Shown: piece by piece, positions 38,201 through 51,759 of the stretch
How the letters are laid out: each line of letters opens with the position of its first letter
How positions within the stretch are numbered: position 1 is the first letter of the stretch
Assembly: GCA_033439265.1 (NCBI GenBank)
Contig: JAVTVX010000012.1
Span: forward strand, 36,086,261-36,150,260
Source: Dillenia suffruticosa
Taxonomy: Eukaryota; Streptophyta; Magnoliopsida; Dilleniales; Dilleniaceae
DNA length: 64,000 nucleotides
Reading direction: 5' to 3'
Notes under the pieces: generated by a model
The model's input: only the letters and a program-made list of their open reading frames with translations
Databases searched by the model: none
What the model was told of the DNA's origin: nothing
Position numbers and translations under genes: made by a program

Positions 38201-38555
38201 AATCACAGATCTATATGTCTCCTTCTGTAAATTAATCAGCTGAATGTTTGAAACCAGCATGGCATGCTTTTGGAATACCACAAACAGAATTTTCTCAATT
38301 CTGCTTAAACATTTGTCTTCTTTTCCTGTTTACAGATACTGTGAAATTTGTGGTGAGACTGCAATAAATATCAAGGGTGCCGCAGATAATCGATTCATGG
38401 AGGAATGGAATGACTCGGGATTAACTGGTGGCAGTAATAGCACATCAAACAGGGCTAGAAGCTGCTTGCGTGGACAACCTTTTTGTAACTTTTTAATGGC
38501 ATGTCTTGTCATAGCCTTTGTACTGCCATGGTTTTCCCGGCTAAGTATGTTCTAG
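35274..38555 (+). CDS. RING-CH (RINGv, MARCH-type) zinc finger membrane protein
   Basis: Two exons, 35274-35677 and 38336-38555, separated by a 2.66-kb intron, encode 207 aa. Residues 95-140 form a C4HC3 RING-CH finger: Cys95 and Cys98 (CRIC), Cys111 and Cys113 (GCKC), His121 and Cys124 (HTHC), and Cys137 and Cys140 (CEIC). The splice site falls just before the last Cys pair, so the intron must be removed for a complete finger. A hydrophobic segment at about 183-203 (near FCNFLMACLVIAFVLPWF) is a likely membrane anchor, with a very short tail. The N-terminal 90 residues are polar and acidic. MARCH-type RING proteins are E3 ubiquitin ligases at membranes; the target is unknown. The 3' UTR may extend past 38700. 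No lesion was seen. Confidence 0.9.
35800..36475. repeat. Diverged tandem duplication of about 330 bp in the RING-CH intron
   Basis: A block at about 35800-36127 is repeated at about 36150-36475 with an offset near 349 bp. Long shared words include AGTATAGAGAAATAATAGGT and GATTTTGTC(A/G)TTAAAGATAG. The copies differ by many substitutions and small indels, so the duplication is not recent. No coding capacity was seen. Confidence 0.88.
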
Positions 38556-39935
38556 CAGCGTTGAGAAGAGCCCCGGCACCCATCATTTGTTAATAAGCAC
38601 ACAGGGTTTGTATCTATACATGATCATTGCGATTGGATCTGTTCAGGGGGCTTACAAATGGATTGTGACGTTATCTGAGCAAGTTATTCCTGCAACTCCT
38701 AGGAGCATGCATGAAAATTTCGAGGATTGTCATTCCCGGTTTTGCAGCATCAATCATGAAAAGTCCCGGGTCATGCAGCAAGGAGATATTGTAAAGCTGT
38801 TGATACAGATTTTGTTTAGGTTTTGGAATCTTTTCATGTCCAAAGGTTGGAAAGGCATTTGACTGTGCAGGAAAATCTCTCTATTTGTGCTTCTCATCAT
38901 CTCTTACCCACTACTTCATATGTTATTCTGCTATGGTGTACTTCATCCCCCAATGAATCACTTTTGCACTAGATTTTGTGTCTGCCGTGTCCCTATGTCT
39001 AAATTGAAGTGCTAACCGTACAGTTTTCTGAATTTCTTCTGTGATACTCGTATTGAATTTCACCGAACTCTTCAATTTGAAGTCACGGTCGTACACACCC
39101 ATAAACTTTCAGCCAAGGGTGTGGCTCTGCCCTAGTTAGAGCCAAATTGTGTCATTTCATTTGATTTGGTGAGTGACCGTGTGTTGACTGTAAAACAAAT
39201 GGCCTGCTGAAAAAAATTGGGCGAGGAAGCAATATTCTTTGAACCTAAATCACGACCCTCAGAGCCCTGTAATTACCATAGATTTTTCTTATTATTACCC
39301 CATCTGACAAGAGAAAGTTGCATCTCATATTATTCCAATGTTCACAGCATTTTCAGCTTGCATGGTGGGCAAGTCTGTCAGCATAATGTTCCTAACCTTG
39401 ACCTTTATCATGAAGAACTAGTATATAATCCTTCATCCGATATTGTGCGAAATCTTGATAATAGGGAATTAAGATTATTGAAGCAATAATTCTTCATTAG
39501 ATGTCTGTAACTTACACCCAAGAATAAAAGAAAAAAAAAGATATGTACGAACGAAATAATCAAAAGAAAAAAAGATTAAATAGAAAAATTCTTGTACTAA
39601 TTAAAAAATTTTTAAAACGTTTAACAAATAATTATGTATATTTTTTATAAGAAATATAAGAATTAAGGCTACGGCCATGATTAGCAATAGAGTTAGGGAA
39701 GGGATGTTATTTGGGAAAGATTTGGTATTCAAGAATTCTTTTTCTACTTCTTCCTTTTTTTTTTTTTTTTTTTTTTTGGATTTCTTTGGATGGGTCGGGG
39801 CAAAGCAACCGAGATATTTGGTTTACAAGCGAGGGGTCCGGGTTCGAGTTCGGGGAACGGGAAGATTTTTCATTTTTCATTTTCATGTAATATAAGGTCA
39901 TTTTGGTCATTTCAGCGGAGGAAGGATCGAACCAA
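38556..39935. other. 3' flank of the RING-CH gene and intergenic DNA
   Basis: The first few hundred bases are probably 3' UTR. Beyond about 38900 the sequence is non-coding and AT-rich, with a poly-T run near 39758-39778. A frame at 39217-39489 has no recognisable signature. Confidence 0.5.
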
Positions 39936-39945
39936 AAACCCTAAA
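39936..39945 (+). promoter_or_regulatory. Telo-box upstream of the RPL11 gene
   Basis: AAACCCTAAA, 95 bp before the ATG at 40040. The telo-box is a well-known element near the transcription start of plant ribosomal protein and translation-factor genes, usually acting with other sites to drive expression in dividing cells. Its position here fits that pattern. Confidence 0.75.
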
Positions 39946-40039
39946 CATGTGGCGAGCCTCCTTTCCCTCTCATATATTTCTACTCTTTTTCTCCCCCCTC
40001 CCTTACCTGCTGCTGTCGCCCTAATCCATTCGACCCGCG

Positions 40040-42398
<2,359 letters not shown>

Positions 42399-44147
42399 GC
42401 ATGCTTCTGTCCTTGGATAAAGCCTTAAATCTTAGACATTTAATGATAGACTGTTTCCAATTGAGGGCGAGACAGTTTTGTTATGTATTTGAAGTCTCTT
42501 ATGAGTTTATTGAGAAGGCATTAATTCTTGTTTTTTTTTTCGTTAGAGTTTGTCAAAACTTCACTCGTTATGACTTGCCATTTAGCTAATTTGATTGGAG
42601 GGTTGTCTTTTGCTCACTTAAAATGCTCTAGTGCTGATGTATCAATGCGTGATGTGATTCTTGTCTGGTTACATGGTTGGATGTGATGGCTATATTTATC
42701 ATTTGTTAAACAATCTAAAGCTATTTTCTTCTCTCTGAGTCCTAAACAGTCTATTTCAAAATTTCAAATTAAGGTCTACTTTGTTATTGAAAACGATCAA
42801 AAGCTACTTGTCTGAGTCACCTATATAAACAGGGTGAATAAATGAATCTGCCTGAAGCTTCACCAAGGTCTATCATCACCACACTATCTCTTTTATTGGT
42901 AATTGTTACAGACCTTGTTTGAATCATTGACGATTAGCATTTCAAATTGAATCATTGATAATTAATGCTTGAATCGATGATTAGAGATTCAAATTGAACC
43001 GTTGATGATTAGGATTTCAAATAGGGTTAAGTATTTGATCAAACCTAATCAAAATAATCAAAGTTGAAATAATCAATTTAATTTAGTTATATAAATTTTT
43101 GTAATCATAAGTTAACATAATAAATCAAAAACCAATAATTCAGTTTAATCAAATTATTGAAATCTTTATAAAAGATATATGTAAATATAACTTTTATTCA
43201 CATTAATACGTGATTATAAATTATAATTTTAAAATTTAAAATAGATCGTCAAATATCAATTTGGAAACTTCAAGATTTAAATTTCAAACAAAATAACAAA
43301 ATATAAAACTTTTAAATTATACTAATTTACTAGTAGTTCATAAAATAAAAAGTTAACTAATGTTACATCATCATTCAGTAAAATAACCTCTTTAACTTTT
43401 AATTATAATATTATATCATCTTAATTATAATATTTTTCTCTTTTAAATTTTAATTATAATATTATATTAATAAAAATTATATAAAAAGTATATATATTTA
43501 ACTATTTTCTGTTAATTTGATTCGATCAAAATAAAAATTGTTAAAATTAATAACCATCTAAATAACTAAATTAAAATTTGATTTTACACAAAATCAAGAC
43601 CGAAAACCAAATACCCGTTCGAAATATTTTTCAGATTTAACCGAATAGTACCATCCCCCGGTTTCAAACAAGAAGAGAGATATTATCAAATCTCTGTAAC
43701 TTAAATCTGTCATAAGCGCAGCTTATCTTCTATTTATGGGCTAGACCTAAACGGTTGCGCTAGCAAGGCAAAGTCTCAAATTTGAGACATTGATAATAGC
43801 AAGGGTCTCATTGTTTTCTCTCTTTCATTACCTCCCCCACCCACCCCAAAAGAGTGTTCTACTGAAGTTGTGCCTACTTCCATAGGTGAAGAAAAACACT
43901 GCTTGCATGTTGAGCAGTTCCATTTCCATGCAATTGTAGCTGTAGTTCCCCAAGTTGTATCGATGCCTTTGAAAAAAGACAATTGGTTTACTCTGTGCTA
44001 GCAATTTCAATGCTTGTCACTTGGTAAATTTGCCGAGACTAATGACGATATCCAACCAAATAACCAAGAAGAAGGAGAAAGTAAATACGATGAGAAACTG
44101 AATTTCTATCTGCCTGAAGCATCAATTTGGGAGCATTTGGTTTCCCT
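42399..44147. other. Intergenic, AT-rich, no gene seen
   Basis: 3' flank of RPL11, then very AT-rich DNA (about 43000-43600) and the 3' flank of the convergent Rho-N gene. Short repeated TTCAAATTGAA(T/C)CATTGATGATTA words occur around 42920-43020. No coding or RNA gene was recognised. Confidence 0.55.
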
Positions 44148-46266
44148 TCAGGGTTTCAACAACTCCACCAGCTCGCTCTTTTTCAGTTTCGAGTAAGCTT
44201 TAAGACCTCTTGATTTTGCCAGTGCTCTAAGTTCAGGAAGTTTCATTTTCTCAATTTGAGGTGTCTCCATTTCACTTACCGACTCAGACATGGACACTGA
44301 TGATCGTTCATTGTTCATCTCAGCATCAGTTGCTCTATGGAGTGATGGCAATGGAATGGGAGACTTTCTCACAAAGTTGGATGGCGGTCGTGTCAACTTG
44401 AAATCCCCTGCTAATGGGGAATCCTGTATAGTCCGCTCTTTCTTCTTGACACCTCTTTGAGCAAATATCCTTCTCTCTTCCTTGCCCAGATTAACATCTA
44501 GCAATTCAAAATGAAACTAAATGAGAAAATTTTATGGCAATGGGGAAAAGAAATGGATTGAGAAGTTGGTTGTTCTTTTTAGGACGCTAGGAAGCAAGGG
44601 TACTTCAAAATGGAAGCCGTACCAAATCGCACAATACCCCAAAGATACTCGCTGAATACATGTTATATCCCTCTTTTTTATTTTTTATTTTTATTTTTTT
44701 TTAAATATTGAATGTCAAGTACTTGATAAATATTTCACATGACCTTTTTGCAAAAATTATATTTACTTCATTGCAATTGCTACCTCTAGTTGTCAGCTCT
44801 CATTAGCACCAAGTTTTGAATATTTTTAAATTACTAATTAGATAAACTAAACTTGTAAAGATTATATATGTAAAATTAAATTATTTCCACTGCTGTACCA
44901 AAATGGGAGAGTTATTGTGTTTTACCTTGCCTCCTTGATGATTGGCGAAGAACCTCCAATAGTGATTCAGCCGAAGACAAATCCTTGGATGAGCCAAGAC
45001 CTCTCTTCTTGGGACTATCAGATTCATCTCTTGCGATTGAAGTTCTTATTCGTCGAAATAATCTGATAATCTCATCTTGATCAGAGGTTCCCAACAATTT
45101 ATTCCCAGTTGATTGAGGCACCTTATGGTTAGAGTCTGCTTCCTTCAAGCTTCTTCGAGCAGCGGCAACATCTCTTTTGGGAGACTGGCCTCTCTGTCTT
45201 CCCTCAGATCTAATCTTCAAAACAGGAAATACCTGAAGCCTTGAAGAGGCAAAATGCAAAGAGCCATCTGCAATCTCTGCCAAATTCAACAAGCTGCATC
45301 AAAAATGATTCTTCAGTCTGTTTCACAAATCTTTCAGGCTCCACAGTCCAAACAAGACACTGAAACCTAGTACATGGTAGTACAGAAAACCACTACAATG
45401 CAGATTCATTGAAGAAAAAACAAATGCTACATTCATAGTTTGAGTCTATCTCAAACAAATGCACGACATGCACAATCCAGCATACAAAATGCTCAAAAAC
45501 CAGGAATTTATTTTTTATTTTTTATTTTTTATTTTTATTTTTATTTTTAAGCTGTATTAGTAAGAAGCAATTTACTATTATTTTACATCCCCAAATAGAA
45601 AACTCGAGTCTCTCCACAGACTCCACAGACTGCAGCAATTTAGGAATCCAATTCCAGAGTCTCAAAATGGTCAAAAACCAGGATAAAGCCGTCAAACAAA
45701 TGATAACAAGACATGCAGAATCCAACATACAAAATGCTCAAAAACCAGGTGAAAAATTCAAACAAAAAAGGAAAAAAGAGCTGTATTGTTAAGATGCAAT
45801 TTACAATTATTCTAAATCCCCAAACAGAAAATCAAGTCTTTCCACAGGATTCATAAATTTGGATCAACATCAAAAAGGCGCCAATCTCCCCCCCGCCCCC
45901 AAAAAAAAATAATAAAACACCCAGAAGGCCTAAACCCAGTGAGCATATTTCACAGTTGGATTAGATTTTGCAGCAATTTTAGTTATCCAATTCCACTGTC
46001 TCAAAACCTCGAAACTAAATAGAAAATAAAAACTCGGGATAAATCAAAGCCTAAACAAGGAGAAATTTACATTGGGGGGGTTATAATTTATTCAAGCGGG
46101 TAATAGGAATTGAAGAAAATTTCTTTAAGGAAATGAGAAATTAGATATAGGGGTTTGAGAAATATGGTTTACCTTCAAGAGAATAGAAGGGTTTTCCCAA
46201 CTTTATTTTGCAATATGAGACTGAGAACCCACCAGCAGATTGACCGCACAAAACACCAGCACCCAT
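44148..46266 (-). CDS. Rho-N/SAP-domain protein, At4g18740/BP-73-like, probably plastid
   Basis: Three exons on the minus strand fit in phase: 46266-46173, 45276-44926 and 44497-44148, giving 264 aa. The first exon encodes a Ser/Gly-rich, basic, acid-poor start (MGAGVLCGQSAGGFSVSYCK) that looks like a chloroplast transit peptide. The middle is basic and Ser-rich (for example RDVAAARRSLKEADSNHK). The last 34 residues form a Rho-N/SAP-type helix-extended-loop-helix (KLPELRALAKSRGLKAYSKL, then KKSELVELLKP). Rho-N domains in plant organelle proteins bind RNA or DNA; the exact role is unknown. The exon 2 acceptor at 45276 was chosen because the AG 17 bases upstream would create an immediate stop. 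The gene is divergent from the DOT4 pseudogene, with 299 bp between start codons, as the Arabidopsis pair is from memory. Confidence 0.85.
45447..46020. repeat. Diverged tandem duplication of about 245 bp in Rho-N intron 1
   Basis: A block at about 45447-45690 recurs at about 45691-46020 with an offset near 245 bp. Shared words include CATACAAAATGCTCAAAAAC, GCTGTATT and CAATTCCA(G/C)(A/T)GTCTCAAAA. The first copy contains an inserted ATTTTT-type run at 45509-45549. It has no coding role. Confidence 0.85.
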
Positions 46267-46565
46267 CTCTTCATATGAAATCTACAAAAGAACTGGAGTT
46301 TTTTAGATTCCATTCCACCAGACAACCTTTTTTTTTTTTTTCGGGGTGGGGGGACTTTTCTTTATTAATATCTTCGTGGTCTACAAATAATCCACGTGTT
46401 CTTTTTTTTTTTTTTTTCAAAAGTCGCTATTGGAACTGCGGTTTATGGATCACCCTGTCCTACTCGAAACTAGTTCATCCGACTAACCAAGCCCAAACGT
46501 TGGTTTATCCTCAGACTCTGTTACCCGCGCTCTCTAACTGAGAGAGAGAGAGAGAGAGAGTTCTG
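46267..46565. promoter_or_regulatory. Short divergent intergenic region between Rho-N and the DOT4 pseudogene
   Basis: Only 299 bp separate the minus-strand ATG at 46266 from the plus-strand ATG at 46566. It contains two poly-T runs (about 46329-46341 and 46401-46417) and a (GA)n tract at 46539-46560. It is probably a shared promoter in the ancestor. With DOT4 dead, it may now need only to drive the Rho-N gene. Confidence 0.6.
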
Positions 46566-49186
46566 ATGATCGCAAAAACCACAAACTGCTTTTGGGTTTC
46601 TTCTCTAAACCCAAAATTTTCAGATAATTTTATTAAATACCCAAGTGGTTAAATTTTCAACCCGTTTTTAAAATCCTCTCTTCTGTCCCCAAATTTGAGC
46701 TCATCAGCCAATTCCCTCCGACTCCAAGCTACTCTCTCATCTAACCTTCTTGAAAACCATGAAATTACTGATGCAACAGCAAAATCTGTACGTTTTGTGA
46801 AATGGGTAATCTTGGAAAAGCTATGGAATTGCTTGAAAAGTTCTCAAAATCCCATCTTGAGCTGGACACATACTGTTAAGTTCTACAGCTTTGTGCTAAA
46901 CTTAATTCTTTCAGAGGATGGGAGAAAGGTTCATCGGATTATTTCCTCAGATGATCAATGGGTTGTTGGGTACTAAACTTGTGTATATGTATGTGAAATG
47001 GGGGGATTTAGAAAAAGGAAGATGAGTTTTTGATAAGATTGTAAATGAAAAGGTTTTTCTGTGGACTTTCATGATGAATGAGTATGCGAAGATTGGAAAT
47101 TATGGAGAAAGTGTTGCTTTTTTTGGAAAATGAGGAATTTTGGAGTTGAATGTTTTGAAGTGGTTTGTCGCTATTGGGAATACAGAGGAGAGCGAGCGGG
47201 TACATGGGTATTTGTTGAAATTGGGTTTTGGTTCTTACAACACTGTTGTGAATTCTTTGATTGTTTTTTATTTTAAGTGTGCAAGAGTTGAGAGTGCTTG
47301 TAAGTTGTTTGATGAATTGGATAATAAAGATGCTATATCATGGAATTCTGTGATAAGTGGGTATGCTGCAAATGGTCTTTCTGAAAGAGGAGCCGATGTG
47401 TTCAAGGATATGATGTGTTCTGTTGTTGATATTGATTAGGTTACAATGGTTAGTGTTATGGTGGTTTGTGCAAATGTCGGAACACTTTTACTAGGTAGAG
47501 CACTTCACGGTTATTCAATAAAAGCTTCTCTTTCTTTTTTTTTTTTTTTTTTTTTGGTACTGAATAAAAGCTTATCCAATAAAAGCTTCTCTCACTGATG
47601 AAATTATCCCAAGCAATTCTTTGTTGGACATGTATTCTAAATGTGGTGATTCGGGTGGTGCTATTCGGGTTTTTGAGAAGGGAAAAAGAAGTTTTGTCTC
47701 AGGGAAGGACTGTCAGAAAAGGCATTTAGTATGTTCTGTGAAATGGAGCGCGGAGGGACTAAACCAGATACGTATGCATAACCATCCTTCATGCTTGTGC
47801 TTGTAATGGCTCACTAGAGGTGGGCAAGGATGTGCACTGTATTAGGGAGAATAATATGAAGCCAAATCTTTTTGCTTGCAATGCTCTAATGGATATGTTC
47901 GCTAAATTTGGAAGCATGGAATTGCTCTCTCAGTTTTCTCTCAAATGCATGTTAGTGATATTGTGTCGTGGAATACCATGGTTGGAGGGTATTCCAAGAA
48001 CTCTCTTCCTAATGATGCGCTCAGTATGTTCATTGAGATGCAACATCAATCCGAACTGAATGGCATAACAATGTCCTGTATCCTTCCTGCTTGTGCCAGC
48101 TCATCTGCACTTGACAAAGGCCAGGAAATCCATGGTCAAATTTTGAGGAAGGGGGTTCTTGTTGGACAGAATTGTTGTCAACGCACTTCTAGACATGTAT
48201 GCAAAGTGCGGGTCTTTGGCCCTTGGACGTTCAGTTTTTGATTCAATCTTTTTTAAGGATTTGATTTCATGTACAGTGATGATTGCTGGATATGGCATGC
48301 ATGCATACGGAAGAGAAGCTGTTGCTCCCTTCAATGGCATGAGAGATTCAGGGATTGAGCCTGATGAAGTTGCCTTCATTTCAATCCTTTACGCATGCAG
48401 TCATTCAGGACCAGTAGAAGAACGCTGGAGGTTTTAATTTCATGAGAAATGAATGTGCCATTTAGCCCACATCGGAGCACCATCTTGTATAGTGGATCTT
48501 CTTGCCTATGCTGGGAAGTTCATAGGGGCATATAAGTTCATTGACACTATGCCAGTCAAGCCAGATGCAACAACATGGGGTGCTTTGTTATGCGGGTGCA
48601 GAACCTACCATGATGTGAAGTTAGCAGGGAAGGTTGCGGAGCATTTTTTTTAACAAGAGCCTGAGAACACCAGCAATTATTTACTTTTAGCAAATATTTA
48701 TGCAGAGGCCAAAAGGTGGGAATAAGTGTAGAAACTGAGGGAGAGAATGAGCAGGCGCCGCTTTAAGAAGAAGCCAGGCTACAGTTGGATAGAGATCGAG
48801 GGGAGAGCACAGATATTTGTTGCTGGAGACAACTCACATCATCTATCCAAAAAGATACAGTCGCTGCTAAAAAGAGTGAGTTTGAGCATGAAGGAAGCAG
48901 GTTACTTTCCAAAGCTTCAATATGCTTTGCTTAATGCAGATGACATGGAAAAGGAAATTGCACTATGCGGACACAGTGAGCAGTTGGGCCATGGCTTGCA
49001 GGATATTATGCTTGCCTCCTGGGAAGACTGCGAGTCACCAAGAACGTAAGAGTTTGCAGTGACTGCCATGAGATGGCAAAGTTTATGTCTAAGATGATGA
49101 GAAGGGAGATTCTGTTAAGAGATTCCAATCGCTTCCACCATTTCAAGGATGGGTGTTGTTCTTGCCGAGGCTACTGGTCAAACAGG
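46566..49186 (+). pseudogene. DOT4: DYW-type pentatricopeptide repeat pseudogene, DOT4 (At4g18750) homologue
   Basis: The whole length of a PLS-DYW PPR protein can be followed, but in pieces. Matches include VNSLIVFYFKCARVESACKL, DAISWNSVISGYAANGLSER, SNSLLDMYSKCGDSGGAIRV, NALMDMFAKFGSM, VMIAGYGMHAYGREAVAPF, an E-motif block (ATTWGALLCGCRTYHDVKLA, GYSWIEIEGRAQIFVAGDNS) and a DYW end ([35 protein letters not shown]). Lesions include in-frame stops at 46877, 47023 and 47437, a frameshift near 47130, a poly-T-bearing insertion at about 47530-47590 and several later frame changes. Intact DOT4 is a chloroplast protein that I recall is required for editing of rpoC1. The DYW deaminase core around the HSE-like motif is also broken (ALCGHSEQL is kept, but the frame is lost after it). 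It is not functional as read. Confidence 0.92.
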
Positions 49187-50421
49187 TGCTTGCAAGATAT
49201 ACCAAGACAATCTAAAAATGCATGACAGTTTGGGGACTCGATGATCAATATCTTGGCTCTGCCGTTCTGGTTGGAGATGAAGATACTGCAGAACAAAATG
49301 GATCTTTTTTTGAGGCCTTGGGTGGTTGAAGCGGTTTCTTTCCTTTGATGCCATTTTCCAGGATATAAGCTGGAAATACTACTAATCCTGCGTTGATGGT
49401 AGTACCTTTCTTCATATCATTTTCAGACCCAAGGAATTATAGAAATTGTATCCTTCTATACTTGTGCCAATTAGTTCAAGTTTATGAATGGCTGTGAATA
49501 AGGAAGGATCTTGGTTGCAAAATGATTAATTTCTAACTGTAATTATTTGTCTTACCTGTAAGCTTGCCGTTGAAGCAAAGTTGAATTATCAATACTAAAT
49601 GGTTCGCTCTCTTCTTGAACAGTTGCTTTCCAATTCCTTGATTTAGTTTTTCATCAGAACCTGGTCCTAAAATGCTGCATTTGAGACCAGATTAGGCTAC
49701 ATAGTGAGCCACTCGGGACTGTTTATTGAAATCAGAATTCAGGAAGGCATGGGAAAGCTGCAAAATCAAAGCAGAATGGATGCAGGAGACACGAGGAGAA
49801 TGGAAACCATCACCAACTCAGTTTCTAATGTATGGGCTTCCATCTAAAAATAATATACTTTTGAGTTTATAAAAAAAGTATCAAAGAAACATAAAACCAC
49901 AATTGAGGATGTAAAGTTCAATCATAACATTCTTGACTCCGTACAACAAACAATTAAACATGGAACTAAATCCTAATTAACAATCAAGGAATCCCAACGA
50001 ATATTAAAAACAAATACTAAGCTCCAATCAATGTTCATAACATGAGACCAACGAAATTGTTAATAAAGGAAAAACCTTAAAGTTCAAGTAAAAGAAATAC
50101 CTATTCTAAGGAAAAATAATAAGCCTCCATAATAGAACATTCACCAACTTTCCCCGATCCATGCCCAGCTATTATACATGTACCCCCACAGTGATGAGTT
50201 ACCGACCGAGCACAGATGAGATCCAAAGCTCTCTTGCTCCACAGAATGATAAAAGAGGCAAAAACAATCACACCCCTCTAATGATTTCTCTCTCTTTTTC
50301 TCTTTCCTTTCATCTGTAGCTACTCGTCCTCATAATTAAAATGTATGATGAATAAATTTAAACAAAACTGAATCTTTAATTACCGCTTGTATCTAATCTA
50401 CAACCAGCATGCCTTTTGCGT
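49187..50421. other. Intergenic, 3' flanks, no gene seen
   Basis: Lies between the DOT4 pseudogene and the convergent RLP51 gene. The DYW region is followed by AT-rich DNA without open frames of interest. The last few hundred bases are probably RLP51 3' UTR. Confidence 0.55.
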
Positions 50422-51759
50422 TCACCCACACCATTTTGAAAGAAGAATTAGGAAGATAATGAGAAACACTATAGAAGACAAACCAATTGCCACTCCAAGA
50501 ACAACCTTATTAGGACCATGATGATGATCACTACGATGATTTGACTCATCTGAGCCGTTATTGTAGTCTGAATCATCGGAACTGCTACTCTCATCTGAGG
50601 AATCTGATGATCTTGCCGGTGGTGGAGACAACGGAAGACCATGCTTATCACAAGGAGCAATCCCAAGCTTCAATTTTGAAGAAAGAACAGAATGATTGTA
50701 ACAAAGATCGCTATTTCCACCAACCTTGAACACTTCCAACCTCTTAATGAAAGACATATTGAAAGGCAAAACCCCTTTGAAGTTATTGTTCGCAAGATTC
50801 AAGTATTTCAAATCCTTCAGCTCTGAAAGGAATTTAGGAATTGTACCATTCAGCTGATTTGAGCTCAAATCAAGATGAACCAAACCGGGCATTGCTGACA
50901 TTGAATCAGGAATTGACCCTGAGAGTGAATTTGAAGCCAAAGACACATTTTGAAGTGACAATAAGTCCCCAAATGAAGTGGGTATTTCACCAGAAATGGA
51001 ATTTGAAGAAAGATTCAACATTTCTAGATCACCAAGTAAAGTTAGTGAACTAGGTATCTTTCCTCTAAGCTGATTAGATGATAAATCAATGTGGGTCAGA
51101 TTCAAGTGCCATCGTTTAGGCAAAAGACCTGTGAGATTAGTATGTGAGATAGTCACAGACCTCAATTTCTTCATACTCCCAAGAATGATTGAAGGACCAC
51201 TAGCATTCACTGTGACACCAGAAACAGTCAGCTCAGTCAAATTTGCCAAATTCTTAAGCCAAACCCCAGTAAGCTTTTTGAGGCTTTTGATGCAAGTGAA
51301 GGACCTAAGAGAAGCAACGAGCTCTGGAGGAAAATGAACTGGTGTGACAGGACAGTTTATAAATTCAAGATCTTGCAAAGTGTAGAGAGATTTGAGGGCT
51401 GTGATGGAGAGAGAAATGTCATCAGAACAGTTTATCAGCCTAAGGGAGAGAAGGTGTTTGAAGGGCTTTGAGTTGTCACAAAGAGTGGCATTGTGGAGTG
51501 AAGGCTGGACACAGGGGTCTCTTGTAGTTGGAATATTTAGAGATTGAAGAGCTCTCAGTTGCTTTGGATCAAGTGTTGAAGATGAAGGAGGAGAAGAAGG
51601 AGAAGAAGAAGAAGATGGTGGTGTAAGAGAAGAGTTTTTGGCAGGAGAGAGAGAGGCTGAAGAAGAGTTTAATGGGGGAGAAGAAAGAGAAGAGGAGGTG
51701 GTGGTGAGTAAAAGAAAAGAGAGAGCGAGGAGGAAACGGCGTTTTGGTTTTGGCTCCAT
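50422..51759 (-). CDS. RLP51: Receptor-like protein RLP51 (SNC2-like), LRR, no kinase
   Basis: A single-exon gene of 445 aa. Residues 1-27 are a signal peptide, followed by a long Ser/Pro-rich stretch (about 28-62), an LRR region of about ten repeats to residue 360 (for example [20 protein letters not shown] and [19 protein letters not shown]), a Ser/Asp/His-rich juxtamembrane segment (about 380-416) and one transmembrane helix at about 419-441 with a GxxxG motif (GVAIG). The cytoplasmic tail is only a few residues. Arabidopsis RLP51 is SNC2, an immune receptor-like protein whose gain-of-function allele, as I recall, alters the GxxxG motif in the membrane helix; here that motif is intact. It must signal through a partner, since there is no kinase. 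It sits between DOT4 and CESA8, as on Arabidopsis chromosome 4. No lesion was seen. Confidence 0.93.
   Translation of the reverse strand: MEPKPKRRFLLALSFLLLTTTSSSLSSPPLNSSSASLSPAKNSSLTPPSSSSSPSSPPSSSTLDPKQLRALQSLNIPTTRDPCVQPSLHNATLCDNSKPFKHLLSLRLINCSDDISLSITALKSLYTLQDLEFINCPVTPVHFPPELVASLRSFTCIKSLKKLTGVWLKNLANLTELTVSGVTVNASGPSIILGSMKKLRSVTISHTNLTGLLPKRWHLNLTHIDLSSNQLRGKIPSSLTLLGDLEMLNLSSNSISGEIPTSFGDLLSLQNVSLASNSLSGSIPDSMSAMPGLVHLDLSSNQLNGTIPKFLSELKDLKYLNLANNNFKGVLPFNMSFIKRLEVFKVGGNSDLCYNHSVLSSKLKLGIAPCDKHGLPLSPPPARSSDSSDESSSSDDSDYNNGSDESNHRSDHHHGPNKVVLGVAIGLSSIVFLIIFLILLSKWCG

Noticed and set aside
39217-39489. Possible small gene after the RING-CH gene
   Set aside because: An open frame of 90 residues with no recognisable domain or splice partners. 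There is not enough to call a gene.
39780-39880. tRNA-like GGTTCGAGTTC segment
   Set aside because: The GGGTTCGAGTTCGGGG word resembles a T-arm, but I could not find a matching acceptor stem, D-arm or anticodon arm.
46566-49186. Several separate small PPR genes in the open frames of this region
   Set aside because: The pieces follow one PPR-DYW protein in order and are separated by stops and frameshifts, so they are one pseudogene.
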